Assembly (NCBI GenBank): GCA_013696915.1
Contig: JACCXR010000420.1
Coordinates: forward strand, 1-13,087
Direction: 5' to 3'
Length of the DNA: 13,087 bases
Origin: Euzebyaceae bacterium
GTDB lineage: Bacteria > Actinomycetota > Nitriliruptoria > Euzebyales > Egibacteraceae
In this document: in pieces, positions 1 through 6,315 of the stretch
Layout: each line of letters begins with the position of its first letter
How positions within the stretch are numbered: the first letter of the stretch is position 1
Made by a program: the position numbers and the translations under genes
The notes under the pieces: generated by a model
The model's database searches: none
What the model was told of the DNA's origin: nothing
What the model saw: the letters and a program-made list of their open reading frames with translations, nothing else

Positions 1-182
1 CCCGTCCCGACGACTCTGCGGTGCTCGACGCCGAGGCGGTCCAGCACCGACTCGACGTACGCGGCCGTCCGGTGCTCGGCGAACCCCAGCTCCGGGTGGC
101 GGTGCACCGTCCTCCGGTGCTCGCGGATCCTCTCGGTGAGCTGTGCGGCGCCTGCTCGGATCGATGCCGTGTCGAACTCCAC
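1..182 (-). CDS. M20D-family amidohydrolase/carboxypeptidase, N-terminal fragment
   Basis: Reading the minus strand from the GTG at 182 gives 60 codons that run off the left edge. Residues 27-34 read HRHPELGF, followed by a TAAYVE segment and a GVEH stretch ending near VVGTG. This is the characteristic N-terminus of the M20D group (hippurate hydrolase, IAA-amino acid hydrolase, N-acyl-L-amino acid amidohydrolase), metal-dependent enzymes that cleave N-acyl amino acids in the cytoplasm. All metal ligands lie beyond the edge, so activity and substrate cannot be judged. The GTG start is favoured because it places HRHPEL at the usual distance from the N-terminus. There is no Shine-Dalgarno sequence, but a TAACCT hexamer sits 7 nt upstream. 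It follows the 262-969 gene in the same orientation after 79 nt, so it may have its own promoter or be read through. Family assignment is confident; specificity is unknown. Confidence 0.85.
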   Translation of the reverse strand, partial: MEFDTASIRAGAAQLTERIREHRRTVHRHPELGFAEHRTAAYVESVLDRLGVEHRRVVGT

Positions 183-189
183 GGCGCGA

Positions 190-195
190 AGGTTA
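190..195 (-). promoter_or_regulatory. Candidate -10 element (TAACCT) for leaderless amidohydrolase gene
   Basis: TAACCT on the minus strand fits the actinobacterial TANNNT -10 consensus and ends 7 nt before the GTG at 182, so transcription would begin at or next to the start codon. No convincing -35 hexamer is visible. This is an inference from spacing and the missing Shine-Dalgarno site. Confidence 0.4.
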
Positions 196-261
196 GACGA
201 GGGCCACGAACGCTCCGCCGCGAGCCGGTGTCCAGCGACGGCCGGGTCTGCGTGAGCCCCG

Positions 262-969
262 CTACCGACTCACCGGCACGACGAAGCCGAAGTCGTCCCT
301 GCCGAGCCGTTCCTCGAGGGTTTGCCTGATCCGGTCGGCGTCGTCAAAAGGTCCGCTCACGTAGAACGGCTTGCCGTAGCGGCCGAACCTGATCGCTGCC
401 GGCGCGTCGAGCGGGCCGAGATGCTCGGCCGCCGGCCAGAAGTTGCGGTGCGGGTCGAACCCGAGCCCGCGCGCATATTCGACGCCGCCCCACACGAGCT
501 CGCGGGCCTGCTCGATCGGCGCGTCCAACGGCTCGCCGCCGAAGGCGCCGAAGAAGCGGGCGGCAAACCGGCGCAGCTCGGCGGATCCCATGGTCCGTGG
601 CCCGAGCGCGTCCTTGACGCCGAGGCAGTACGTGTCGACGAGATAGCCGCACACCGAGACGGTGCCGCGGTCCCGTCGCCGCTCACGCGCGACCATCACG
701 CTGACAAGCCCCGACGCGTCCGCGCGCCGTCCCGGGCGGTCGGGCCAATCGTGACCGTTCTCCAGCGTCAGCCCGACGCTCCACCCGGGGCTCACCCAGC
801 AGCCGACGAGCCCCGGTTCGGGAGCGGCCGCCGCCTGGGCCCTCGCAACGGCCCGCGCGAGCGGCGCGACCCGGGCCGGCCGGACACCCAGCGCGCGGGC
901 GATTTGCTTGGGGGAATGCCCCTGCGACCGCAGGGCTCGGACTCGGTCCAGCAGCTCCTCGTCACCCAT
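262..969 (-). CDS. Conserved protein of unknown function with N-terminal helix-turn-helix-like segment
   Basis: This 235-residue protein has no function I can name. Residues 3-45 resemble a small helix-turn-helix: an LLDRVRAL helix, then SPKQIARALGV and PARVAPLARAV, as in resolvase or MarR-type recognition segments. After an alanine/proline linker (46-53) comes a compact domain with VSVCGYLVDTYCLGVKDA at about residues 104-121 and, near the C-terminus, RFGRYGKPFYVSGPFDD (194-210). I recall the YLVDxYCLGVKD and GKPFYVSGPxDD elements from bacterial hypothetical proteins, so the domain is probably conserved rather than chance coding. No signal peptide or membrane segment is seen. The ATG at 969 is preferred over the in-frame ATG at 999 because it begins just before the HTH and is preceded by AAGAAG. 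It is divergent from the sigma factor unit. A DNA-binding role is an inference from the HTH alone. Confidence 0.75.
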   Translation of the reverse strand: MGDEELLDRVRALRSQGHSPKQIARALGVRPARVAPLARAVARAQAAAAPEPGLVGCWVSPGWSVGLTLENGHDWPDRPGRRADASGLVSVMVARERRRDRGTVSVCGYLVDTYCLGVKDALGPRTMGSAELRRFAARFFGAFGGEPLDAPIEQARELVWGGVEYARGLGFDPHRNFWPAAEHLGPLDAPAAIRFGRYGKPFYVSGPFDDADRIRQTLEERLGRDDFGFVVPVSR

Positions 970-1020
970 GGGCTTCTTGTACCACCGGGACGTCCACATC
1001 CATGGAGGCTGACCACCCTT

Positions 1021-1042
1021 CTCACGCCGACCTCACGCCGAC
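1021..1042 (+). repeat. Tandem direct repeat, 2 x 11 bp
   Basis: CTCACGCCGAC occurs twice back to back at 1021-1031 and 1032-1042, in the divergent intergenic region between the 969 start (-) and the 1256 start (+). An 11-bp period puts both copies on roughly the same helix face, which would suit an operator, but it may be a chance slippage duplication in GC-rich DNA. Confidence 0.5.
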
Positions 1043-1255
1043 CGCGCCGCCTAGTGGCGGGACCTATCCGACCGCCGGCGACCGCCACCGATCGATCCAT
1101 GGAGCGCGGATGCGGCCTCAGGGAAGTGGTCGAGCCGCGGTTCCCTGCGCACGCTGTCCGCCCCGTGAGATGCTTTCCGCGTTGCGTTGTGCGCCGCCGA
1201 CACCAAGTACGGGAAAGCGTCGACACGCGACGTCACGGACAGGGCGGAGCCGCAA

Positions 1256-1867
1256 GTGCAACCAAACGACGAGCATCTTCTGCGCTCCCTCGGCACGGAC
1301 ACGGACGCACTGGCCGAGTTCTACCGCCGCCATGTCGAGCGAGTCCTCACATTCGTGGTGCGCCGGGTGCACTCGCCGGAGGACGCCGCGGACCTCACCC
1401 AAGCCGTGTTCGTCGCGGTGATCGACTGCGCGGATCGGTTCGATCCTCGCCGGGGCACGGCCATCGGCTGGCTTTACGGGGTGGCGACCAACACCGTGGC
1501 GTCGTGGCGGCGGCAGCAAGCACGGGGAGCTGATGCGGCGCTCCGCGCCGGCGGCCATCGACTGCTTGACGCCGACGAGTACGCGCTTCTCGAAGACCGA
1601 CTGGCCGCCGCGCATGTCGCATCCCGTGTGCGGGAGGGCATCGCTGCGCTGCCGGCCGGCCAGCGGGCGCTGCTGGAGCTCATGACCATCGACGGGCTAA
1701 CGGCCAGGGAGGCGGCCCAGGCGGTCGGCATCCATCCCGCTGCTGCACGGATGCAGCTGACCCGGGCGCGCCGCCGGGTCCGGCGCCACCTCGACGTGAC
1801 CAGACCCGACCCACCCGCCGGAGCATCGCGCCAGCCCACCATCGACTACACGGAGGCTTCAACATGA
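1256..1867 (+). CDS. ECF-type RNA polymerase sigma-70 factor
   Basis: This 203-residue protein has the two-domain ECF layout. Sigma region 2 spans about residues 14-88: EFYRRHVERVLTFVVRRV, the SPEDAADLTQAVFVAV core-binding helix, and GTAIGWLYGVATNTVASWRR for -10 recognition. A linker follows, then region 4 at about 128-180, with ALPAGQRALLELMTIDGLT and an AREAAQAVGIHPAAARMQLTRARRR recognition helix-turn-helix. It would direct RNA polymerase to a specific promoter set. The GTG at 1256 is chosen because GGCGGAG lies about 7 nt upstream; an in-frame ATG at 1187 would add 23 residues with no family features. The stop TGA overlaps the ATG of the next gene (ATGA, 1864-1867), indicating translational coupling. 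Family is confident; regulon and ECF subgroup are not determinable here. Confidence 0.93.
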   Translation: MQPNDEHLLRSLGTDTDALAEFYRRHVERVLTFVVRRVHSPEDAADLTQAVFVAVIDCADRFDPRRGTAIGWLYGVATNTVASWRRQQARGADAALRAGGHRLLDADEYALLEDRLAAAHVASRVREGIAALPAGQRALLELMTIDGLTAREAAQAVGIHPAAARMQLTRARRRVRRHLDVTRPDPPAGASRQPTIDYTEAST

Positions 1868-2736
1868 TCGACCAGGACATCCCCCGCTTCAAGGAGCGAC
1901 TGCTCTCCGAGCTCTCCGATGTCGTCGAGGCGCGCCGTCTCATCGCTGCACCGGCGCCAGCGCCGTCCCCGCCCCGCCGACCCGGATGGCGGCGCGTCCC
2001 GGCGCTGACCGGGATCGCAGCCCTCGCTGTGGCGCTGGCCGTCCTGCCGGTGGTGACCTCGCCGCGAGAGTCCGGCTCCCAGGCGTTCGCGGTCATCGTC
2101 GGCGCCGACGGCGTCATCGAGGTGAACTGGTCCGCGGGTGACTTCGACGACGGGCCGGCGCTCCAACGCCGGTTGCGCGAAGCCGGCGTCGACGTGCGCG
2201 TCGACACCGTGCCCGCGTCGCCGAGCGCGGTCGGCAAGGCACCGTCCTTCTCGACCGGGTCGGGGCTGCCGCCGCCCGGGATCGCGTATCCCGACGACGG
2301 GGCGAACCGGCTGACGATCGACCCCGCCGTCTTCACCGGGACGGTCACCCTGACGATCGGCGTGGAGGCGGACGGTCAGGACTACGCCTTCATGGAGGAG
2401 GTCTTCGAACCGGGCGAGCCGTTCGGTGGACTGCACTGCCGGCTCGGCGAGCCGGTGACGGCCGCCGACCTCGCGCCCTACGCCGACCGGGCTGGCGTCC
2501 GCATCGCCTGGAGCGTCATCACGTCGCTCGCCGACGACGTCAACGGTGGCTGGTCGATGACCAGCGAGCAGGTCGATGCGGCGCCGGACGGTCAGGTCGT
2601 GTGGGGCTACGCCCGCAACGCCGATGTCGTCGACATCGAGGTCCTCCCCGAGGGTCAACGCGTCCCCGAGGGCTGGGAGACGCGACTCAGCGACCTGGCG
2701 TGCACTCCGGAGCAGGCGGCCCGCTGGCAGGACTGA
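1864..2736 (+). CDS. Single-pass membrane protein coupled to the ECF sigma factor, putative anti-sigma factor
   Basis: This 290-residue protein has a short cytoplasmic N-terminus (1-44) including a FKERLLSELSDVVEARRLI helix, then a Pro/Arg-rich stretch, one transmembrane segment at about 45-65 (VPALTGIAALAVALAVLPVV), and a 225-residue exported domain. The exported part carries two cysteines (C192 in GLHC, C280 in LAC) that could form a disulfide. The ATGA overlap with the sigma gene and the topology suggest a membrane regulator that holds the sigma factor, as many ECF partners do. The canonical zinc anti-sigma motif (HxxxCxxC) is absent; the cytoplasmic part has no Cys or His. Proteins of this layout beside ECF sigma factors occur in actinobacteria (for example those annotated CU044_5270-like), but I cannot confirm membership. 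Anti-sigma function is inferred from context; a co-transcribed exported sensor is the alternative. Confidence 0.8.
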   Translation: MIDQDIPRFKERLLSELSDVVEARRLIAAPAPAPSPPRRPGWRRVPALTGIAALAVALAVLPVVTSPRESGSQAFAVIVGADGVIEVNWSAGDFDDGPALQRRLREAGVDVRVDTVPASPSAVGKAPSFSTGSGLPPPGIAYPDDGANRLTIDPAVFTGTVTLTIGVEADGQDYAFMEEVFEPGEPFGGLHCRLGEPVTAADLAPYADRAGVRIAWSVITSLADDVNGGWSMTSEQVDAAPDGQVVWGYARNADVVDIEVLPEGQRVPEGWETRLSDLACTPEQAARWQD

Positions 2737-2749
2737 TGCTGCTGCCGCA

Positions 2750-2782
2750 ACAGCGGGATCCCTCTCGGAGGGATCCCGCTGT
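2750..2782. terminator. Perfect 15-bp hairpin after the sigma factor unit
   Basis: ACAGCGGGATCCCTC and GAGGGATCCCGCTGT are exact reverse complements separated by a TCG triloop, starting 13 nt after the stop at 2736. No T-run follows on either strand, as is common for high-GC actinobacterial terminators, and the symmetry would let it act in both directions. The position directly after a two-gene unit supports a terminator role. Confidence 0.8.
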
Positions 2783-3022
2783 CACCGTCAGTGCTCGTGG
2801 ATTGCGGTGGCTTCTGTGAAAGTGACCTGAGGGCGGCGGCGCGGGGCGGACGGCCGCCGTGTCCCCGAGGCGCTGGCCGCCCCGGAACCTCAAGGAGCGG
2901 TGCCGGCGGGCGGCGCCCGCGGTCAGGCCCGACCGTCGAGCGAGACATCCACGTCAGGTGGCCTCTCCGGCGGCCCTGAGGAACCCCACGCCAAAGCGTC
3001 GGAGGGAGCGCTGGACGAAGGG

Positions 3023-3559
3023 TCAGCTCAGCAGGTCGCGCAGGCGCAGCCGCTCGCCGCAGGCGTCGAGGTCGTCGTCCGGCCCGAGACGGCGGATCGA
3101 GCGGTAGGCGCCCCCTGCGGGGTCCTCGTGGACATGCACCCGCGCGCCGGCGACATCGATCACCCAGTAGACGGGCACGCCCGCGCCGGCGTAGACGCGC
3201 GCCTTGCGGCCGAGGTCCAGGCGCAGGGTCGTGTCGGCCACCTCGATGACCAGCAGCGCCGTCCCCGGATGGCGGTCGCGCGGGGAGTCCATGGAGACCA
3301 CGGCGAGGTCGGGCTCCGGTTCCGACAGCTCTCCGGCGGCCATCGGCAGCTGCACGCGGACGCGGTGGCGTCCGGCGAGCGCAGGCATCAGCCGTTCGTT
3401 CAACGCCTCGATCACGGTGGCATGCGGCACGCCTTGCGGGCTCACCTCGACGAGCTCCCCTTCGAGCAGCTGGATGCGCTCGTCGGAGGTGAAGACGCCC
3501 TGCTCGATGAGGACGTCGTACTCCACGCGCCGCAGCGGTCGCACCCTGACGTCCGTCAT
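3023..3559 (-). CDS. Uma2-family (DUF820) restriction-like endonuclease fold protein
   Basis: This 178-residue protein matches the Uma2/DUF820 family, a PD-(D/E)XK-type nuclease fold abundant in cyanobacteria and actinobacteria and of uncertain biological role. In order it shows: IQLLEGELVEVSPQGVPHATV (30-50) with the family's LLEGELVxxSP element, EPEPDLAVV with D84, ALLVIEVADTTL with E106, and LGRKARVYAGAGVPVYWVID with K119, giving the D...ExxxxxxxK catalytic set. Length is typical. The ATG at 3559 is chosen because upstream in-frame codons are low-complexity and TACCCT lies 6 nt before it; there is no Shine-Dalgarno. It is divergent from the DUF4262 gene across 181 bp. Such genes are often solitary with no mobile element nearby, as here. 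Fold and active site are confident; whether it cuts DNA in vivo is unknown. Confidence 0.92.
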   Translation of the reverse strand: MTDVRVRPLRRVEYDVLIEQGVFTSDERIQLLEGELVEVSPQGVPHATVIEALNERLMPALAGRHRVRVQLPMAAGELSEPEPDLAVVSMDSPRDRHPGTALLVIEVADTTLRLDLGRKARVYAGAGVPVYWVIDVAGARVHVHEDPAGGAYRSIRRLGPDDDLDACGERLRLRDLLS

Positions 3560-3565
3560 GACGCC

Positions 3566-3571
3566 AGGGTA
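3566..3571 (-). promoter_or_regulatory. Candidate -10 element (TACCCT) for the Uma2 gene
   Basis: TACCCT on the minus strand fits TANNNT and is separated from the ATG at 3559 by 6 nt (GGCGTC). With no Shine-Dalgarno upstream, this suggests a leaderless transcript. No clear -35 is visible. Confidence 0.4.
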
Positions 3572-3648
3572 CGCCGGGGCGACGGACCGGTTCATGGCTG
3601 GAGACCGTAGCGACCGCAGCCCGTTCGAGAACGAGCGCGCCCGACGAC

Positions 3649-3660
3649 GTTGTGGACAAC
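3649..3660. promoter_or_regulatory. Dyad GTTGTGGACAAC containing a DnaA-box-like nonamer
   Basis: GTTGT-GG-ACAAC is a 12-bp dyad between the divergent Uma2 and DUF4262 genes. Its minus strand at 3659-3651 reads TTGTCCACA, identical to the actinobacterial DnaA-box consensus. It is a single site with no clustered boxes or AT-rich stretch, so an origin is not suggested. An operator or an isolated DnaA site is possible, and chance cannot be excluded. Confidence 0.3.
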
Positions 3661-3697
3661 CACCGCAGCTTGGCGGCTTCCTGTCGCATCTCCTCCG

Positions 3698-3703
3698 TAG
3701 GGT
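3698..3703 (+). promoter_or_regulatory. Candidate -10 element (TAGGGT) for the DUF4262 gene
   Basis: TAGGGT fits TANNNT and lies 37 nt before the ATG at 3741, which would leave a leader of about 30 nt carrying the strong Shine-Dalgarno at 3727-3733. No -35 hexamer at proper spacing is convincing. Confidence 0.3.
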
Positions 3704-3740
3704 CGCCCCGACGCCGACGTCCCGCGCGAGGAGGGATCCC

Positions 3741-4775
3741 ATGGAAAGCCTGCCGCCGATGCTGCACTGGTTGACCCACCAGCTCGAACGCCACCGGTTC
3801 GGGGTGCCCGTGATCCTGCCGACCCGCGAGCAGCAGCCGCCGTTCGCGTACTCGGTCGGCCTGAGCCTCCACGGGTTGCCGGAGCTGATCGTCGTCGGGC
3901 TCGCCGAGCCCGGCGGCGCGCTGATCCAACGGCTCGGGCGGGCGGCCCTCGACGGCGCGGTGGATCTGCGAGCCGGAGCGGTCCTCGCCGCCGCCGCAGG
4001 GTTCGGATCACCGTGCCGTCTCGACCCGGTCCGCGCCGAGTGGGTGGACCGCTACCCGCTCATGCTCCAGAGCCTGGCCGTCGACCACGTCGAGGTCTTG
4101 CAGGTGGTCGTGCCCGACCTCGGCGGCCGCTGGCCGGAGGATCCGCTGAGCGATCCCGGCATGGCGCTGCTGCAGGGTCTGCTGGCCCGCCCGCAGCCGT
4201 TCCGCCTCCCGGTCCGGCGGGCTGCCGAGGCGGATCGCTACCACCGCCGCACGGCCGCCGGGCCCAGCGTCCTGATCCCCGTCATCGAGGGGGCTGACCG
4301 GTGGAACGGCCAGCACGAGCTCGTCCACGCGCGGCACGCAGCCGACGGCGGCCTGGAGCTCACCCAGCCTCCGTGCCTGGCGGACTGGGTCCCCGCCGGC
4401 GCCCGCGTCGCCCTCGGCCCCCCACCCGAGGGAGTGGACGTCTCATCCGCCGGCTGCGCCGGCGCCGTCGCGCAGGTCGTGGACGACGCCGGCATGCACA
4501 GCCTCGCCTTCCAGCACCGTGTGTCTCGCCACAGGGATCGGAGCCGGGTCGAGGCGGCGTTCGATCAGCTGGCGGCCAGACCGCCGCCGGGGCGGGCGGT
4601 GCTGTCGACCACCACGAGCTCATGGCACGTCTGCACCACCGACCCGCACGCCGTGCGCGCCCGCCTGCGACCGCTGATCCGCGACGGGCTCCTGGTCGAA
4701 CAGCCGCTGCTGTCCTCCGTGGAGGATCTCATCGGGCCGTGCAACCACCCGCGCTGCCATGAGCACCGACGCTGA
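3741..4775 (+). CDS. DUF4262 domain protein with unassigned C-terminal half
   Basis: The N-terminal half of this 344-residue protein matches DUF4262, a domain of unknown function. PPFAYSVGLSLHGLPELIVVGL (33-54) corresponds to the usual FAYTVGL...HPELLVxGL core, and HVEVLQVVVPDLGGRWPEDP (116-135) to the closing QVVWPDxxGRFPWD element. Residues from about 175 to 344 match nothing I recognise. This part is soluble and Arg/Ala-rich, and ends in a compact cluster, C334-N-H336-P-R-C339-H340-E-H342, that could bind a metal ion. No signal peptide or membrane helix is present. The start at 3741 is firm: GAGGAGG lies 7 nt upstream. The gene is divergent from the Uma2 gene, and a short GCCGC/GCGGC stem at 4778-4791 follows the stop. 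The family is cytoplasmic and uncharacterised, so I assign no function. Confidence 0.85.
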   Translation: MESLPPMLHWLTHQLERHRFGVPVILPTREQQPPFAYSVGLSLHGLPELIVVGLAEPGGALIQRLGRAALDGAVDLRAGAVLAAAAGFGSPCRLDPVRAEWVDRYPLMLQSLAVDHVEVLQVVVPDLGGRWPEDPLSDPGMALLQGLLARPQPFRLPVRRAAEADRYHRRTAAGPSVLIPVIEGADRWNGQHELVHARHAADGGLELTQPPCLADWVPAGARVALGPPPEGVDVSSAGCAGAVAQVVDDAGMHSLAFQHRVSRHRDRSRVEAAFDQLAARPPPGRAVLSTTTSSWHVCTTDPHAVRARLRPLIRDGLLVEQPLLSSVEDLIGPCNHPRCHEHRR

Positions 4776-4890
4776 CGGCCGCAACGGCGGCGGCTGCCGG
4801 CGCGCGCCGTCGATGAGCTTCATGAGGCTCGGCTTGCGCCGGTGCTCGGCGCGGACCCGCTCGGGGTGGGCCGTGGAGTTGCGATGGCTC

Positions 4891-4896
4891 TAGGCT
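4891..4896 (+). promoter_or_regulatory. Candidate -10 element (TAGGCT) for the gamma-glutamyltransferase-like gene
   Basis: TAGGCT is followed by 7 nt (GCGGCCG) and then the GTG at 4904, with no Shine-Dalgarno present. The geometry fits a leaderless start. The same hexamer occurs before the M20 gene at 8937-8932 (-). Confidence 0.4.
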
Positions 4897-4903
4897 GCGG
4901 CCG

Positions 4904-6289
4904 GTGAGCGTCCCCGCGGGTATCGCGGCCGGCCACCCGGCCACGGCCGCCGCCGGGCTGGAGGTCTTGGCCGACGGCGGCACCGCCGCCGACGCCGCCG
5001 TCGCGGCCATCCTCGCGTCGTGCGTCGCCGAGACGGTCATGACCGGCCTGGCCGGCGGTGGGCACGCGGTGTGGTGGGACGCGGAGCGCCGCGCGCCGGA
5101 GACCGTCGACTTCTTCGTCACCGTCCCGGGCCTCGACGCCGGCGGGCGGGCCGTCGAGATGGTCGAGCTCGAGATCCTGTTCGGCACGGCCCCGGTCGTC
5201 TACTCGGTCGGCGTCGGTTCGTGCGGGGTGCCGGGCGTTCCTGCCGGCTGCGACGCGCTGTGGCGCCGCTGGGGGCGGCTGCCGTGGCCGCGACTCGTCG
5301 AGCCCGCGCTGCGCCTGGCGCGCGCCGGGGTCGTGCTGCCCCACGCCCACGCCGCGGTGCTCGCGATGATCGCCCCGGTGCTGACGATGGGGGACGGCGC
5401 GGGGATCTACGCCCCCGAGGGCCGCCTGCTCGCCGGCGGGGAGAAGCTCGACCAGCCGGGGCTCGTGTGCGCCCTGGAACTGCTGCGGGACGAGGGCGCC
5501 GCCAGCTTCTACTCCGGGACGGTCGCCGGGTCGCTGCTGGGGCTGGTGGCAGAGCGCGGCGGCATCCTCTCGGCAGCCGACCTGCGCGCATACCGTGTCG
5601 AGCACGGCACCCCCGTGGTCGCCGGCCTGGCCGGTCTGCGCGTCGCCGCCCGTCGCGACCTGAACGGCACCATCGACACGCTGGGGCGGCTGCCGACGCT
5701 CGCGGGCGCCCATCCTGCGGAGCGGGCCCTCGCCTTCGCCGCGGCCCTCGCCGGGGTCGAGTCGGGCGGCGACACGACCAACCTCACGGTCGTTGACGCC
5801 GCCGGGAACGCGTGCGTCGCGACGACCAGCCTCGGCGTCGGCTCCGGCGACTTCCTGCCCGGGCTGGACGTCCACCTCAACAGCATGCTCGGGGAGTCCG
5901 AGCTCCTGCGCGGCCATCTCGAGCCCGGCGGGCGCATGGCGAGCATGATGGCCCCGTGCGTGGCGCACGACCACGGGATGCTGGTGGCGGCGGCCGGCGC
6001 CGCCGGCGGCAGCCGCATCCGCAGCGCCCTCGTCCAGGTCCTCTCCGGCGTGCTCGGCGAGGGCCTCGACGCGGCGGAGGCGGTCCGCCGGCCGCGGCTG
6101 CACCCGGTCGCACCCTTGCTCCACGCCGAGCCGGGATTCGACGAGGACGCCCTCGACGCCTTGGAAGCCGCCGGCTACGACGTCCGGCGGTGGGAGACGC
6201 GCCACCACTACTTCGGAGGGGTGAGCCTCGTGTCCGCCCGCGGCGCGGCCGGGGACCCCCGACGCGACGGCGTCGCACTGCTGCTGTAG
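4904..6289 (+). CDS. Gamma-glutamyltransferase-family protein, compact, cytoplasmic
   Basis: This 461-residue Ntn-hydrolase of the gamma-glutamyltranspeptidase family starts with the typical AAGHPATAAAGLEVLADGGTAADAAVA (8-34) and has the MTGLAGGGHAVWW oxyanion-region segment. The autoprocessing site is at DTTNLTVVDAAGN, with T291 as the expected nucleophile, giving a large chain of about 290 and a small chain of about 171 residues. The small chain retains GAAGGSRI (366-373) and the EAVRRPRLHP element. It is about 100 residues shorter than classical GGT, mainly because the end of the large chain is compressed, and it has no signal peptide, so it probably acts in the cytoplasm. Pocket residues differ from the E. 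coli enzyme: the FRE arginine segment reads DFFVTVPG and the TTH element reads TTN. Processing is likely; glutathione as substrate is doubtful. It converges on the HD gene with 26 bp between stops. Confidence 0.88.
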   Translation: MSVPAGIAAGHPATAAAGLEVLADGGTAADAAVAAILASCVAETVMTGLAGGGHAVWWDAERRAPETVDFFVTVPGLDAGGRAVEMVELEILFGTAPVVYSVGVGSCGVPGVPAGCDALWRRWGRLPWPRLVEPALRLARAGVVLPHAHAAVLAMIAPVLTMGDGAGIYAPEGRLLAGGEKLDQPGLVCALELLRDEGAASFYSGTVAGSLLGLVAERGGILSAADLRAYRVEHGTPVVAGLAGLRVAARRDLNGTIDTLGRLPTLAGAHPAERALAFAAALAGVESGGDTTNLTVVDAAGNACVATTSLGVGSGDFLPGLDVHLNSMLGESELLRGHLEPGGRMASMMAPCVAHDHGMLVAAAGAAGGSRIRSALVQVLSGVLGEGLDAAEAVRRPRLHPVAPLLHAEPGFDEDALDALEAAGYDVRRWETRHHYFGGVSLVSARGAAGDPRRDGVALLL

Positions 6290-6315
6290 GCACGCGGTCG
6301 CGGCGGCCGCTCGGC

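Noticed and set aside
322..1533. Long plus-strand open frame of about 400 codons across the HTH gene and into the sigma gene
   Set aside because: It is antisense to a conserved protein, spans the intergenic region and overlaps the sigma factor in another frame. Its translation is Arg/Pro/Ala-rich with no recognisable motif, as expected for GC-rich shadow frames.
2783..3022. Possible small genes between the terminator hairpin and the Uma2 gene
   Set aside because: Frames on both strands are Arg/Pro/Gly filler, with no ribosome site paired with a plausible start and no recognisable motif.
4776..4892. Minus-strand reading with HPERVRAEHRRKPSLMKLIDGA in the gap before the GGT homologue, suggesting a small gene or remnant
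   Set aside because: The frame has no upstream start codon or ribosome site, and from the ATG at 4823 it runs antisense into the DUF4262 gene as low-complexity sequence. Not enough to call a gene or pseudogene.
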